Source: Jiella marina (lineage in GTDB: Bacteria > Pseudomonadota > Alphaproteobacteria > Rhizobiales > Rhizobiaceae). Taken from it: DNA of 64,000 nucleotides. Both the position numbers and the translations under genes were made by a program. Shown piece by piece: positions 63,369 to 64,000 of this stretch. Numbering within the stretch: the stretch's first letter is position 1; every line of letters begins with the position of its first letter. The stretch covers positions 1 through 64,000 of the forward strand of contig NZ_JAKQZG010000008.1 of assembly GCF_024359545.1 (NCBI RefSeq), written 5' to 3'. A model generated the notes under the pieces. That model was not told the origin of the DNA, did no database searches, and was given only the letters and a program-made list of their open reading frames with translations.

Positions 63369-64000
63369 TCAGTCCGGCTCGTGCCAGGTGCGGCCGTCGC
63401 GTTCGATCAGGGCAATCGAGGACGACGGTCCCCAGGTGCCTGCGGTATAGCCTTGTGACTTCACGGCCTTCTCGTCCCAGGCCTTGAGGATCGGGTCGAT
63501 CCAGTCCCAGGCGGCCTCCACCTCGTCGCGACGCATGAACAGGGTCTGGTTACCGCGGATCACGTCCATCAGCAGCCGCTCATAGGCGTCCGGATTGCGG
63601 ACCATGAAGGACTCGGCAAAGGTCATGTCGAGGGGCACGTGCTTCAGTCGCATTCCGCCGGGGCCGGGATCCTTGATCATCAGCCACTGCTTCATGCCCT
63701 CGTCGGGCTGGAGGCGCAGGACGAGCTGGTTCTGTGTTACCTTGCCCGCGCCGGCCACGTCCTCGAAGATGTTGTGGGGGATCGGCCGAAAGGTGACGAC
63801 GATCTCCGACATGCGCTGGGAAAGACGCTTGCCCGTGCGCAGATAGAAGGGCACGCCGGCCCAGCGCCAGTTGGCGATCTCCGCCTTGATCGCGACGAAG
63901 GTCTCCGTGTCGCTTTCGCCGTCGCCGAGATCGTCGAGATAGCTTTTCACCGCACTGCCATTGGAGGCACCGGCCTTGTACTGGCCACGCACGGTGCGGC
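63369..64000 (-). CDS. zwf: Glucose-6-phosphate 1-dehydrogenase (C-terminal part; 5' end beyond window)
   Basis: Only about the last 210 residues are present, and the frame is open through base 64000. The C-terminal domain is clear: QYKAGASNGSAVKSYLDDLG, ETFVAIKAEIANWRWAGVPF, YLRTGKRLSQRMSEIVVTFR and YERLLMDVIRGNQTLFMRRD, ending SIALIERDGRTWHEPD. It oxidises glucose 6-phosphate with NADP and starts the zwf-pgl-edd pathway. A start codon inside the window would not be the real one. Confidence 0.97.
   Translation of the reverse strand, partial: RTVRGQYKAGASNGSAVKSYLDDLGDGESDTETFVAIKAEIANWRWAGVPFYLRTGKRLSQRMSEIVVTFRPIPHNIFEDVAGAGKVTQNQLVLRLQPDEGMKQWLMIKDPGPGGMRLKHVPLDMTFAESFMVRNPDAYERLLMDVIRGNQTLFMRRDEVEAAWDWIDPILKAWDEKAVKSQGYTAGTWGPSSSIALIERDGRTWHEPD

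Noticed and set aside
1-64000. tRNA or rRNA genes and integration sites
   Set aside because: No cloverleaf-like T-loop sequence (GTTCGANTC with acceptor stems) or conserved rRNA stretch was noticed in the intergenic regions when read by eye; a covariance-model scan would be decisive.

Overview
The window is high-GC DNA from an alphaproteobacterium, most likely of the order Hyphomicrobiales (Rhizobiales). The evidence is the gene content: a RopA/Omp2-type porin, small rhizobial families (DUF2794-, DUF5330-, DUF1491- and DUF6456-like), a mutS-glnD-murJ block, a PdhS/DivJ-type kinase behind a CtrA-like site, and RIME/REP-type intergenic repeats. No plasmid, phage or insertion-sequence genes were recognised. 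Most of the window reads as an ordinary chromosome, interrupted by one large accessory block.

Layout. 0-6 kb: purH, a PfkB-family sugar/adenosine kinase, a putative Inh-type protease inhibitor, a LacI-type regulator, a tiny secreted protein and a nitronate monooxygenase. 6-14 kb: a giant periplasmic alpha-2-macroglobulin with a PAN domain, then pbpC; a REPIN-like palindrome pair lies between them. 14-18 kb: a CHASE3-like histidine kinase, a receiver protein and a receiver-HisKA_2 kinase. 18-24 kb: a DnaA-domain-IV-like protein translationally coupled to a DUF6456-like protein, sufE, a DUF5330-like protein, a DivJ-like kinase operon with a CtrA-like box, and a small secreted protein. 24-34 kb: mutS, a small exported triple-repeat protein, glnD-murJ and a major porin. 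34-36 kb: a DUF2794-like gene and gltD.

36.4-54.0 kb, all on the minus strand, is the most unusual part. Seven consecutive genes encode calcium-binding (RTX) proteins without signal peptides. All end in almost the same serralysin-like C-terminal module and the tail DFIF, which marks them as type I secretion substrates. Their N-terminal parts differ: five are beta-solenoid-like 'NSGTI' repeat proteins (three of them close paralogues), one is a CAP domain, and one is a PPC-subtilisin-P-domain protease. Flanking DNA is shared in different combinations between copies: 5' flanks between copies 1 and 4, promoter between copies 2 and 4, 3' flanks between copies 2 and 5. This is mosaic duplication with a constant tail and variable head. 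No type I transporter lies in the window.

54-64 kb: a small exported DUF5818-like protein, an M48 lipoprotein protease, the thiamine uptake genes thiB-thiP-thiQ behind a clear TPP riboswitch, a broken antitoxin gene, and the Entner-Doudoroff/oxidative pentose phosphate genes edd, pgl and zwf (zwf runs off the right edge). No rRNA, tRNA or CRISPR array was seen.
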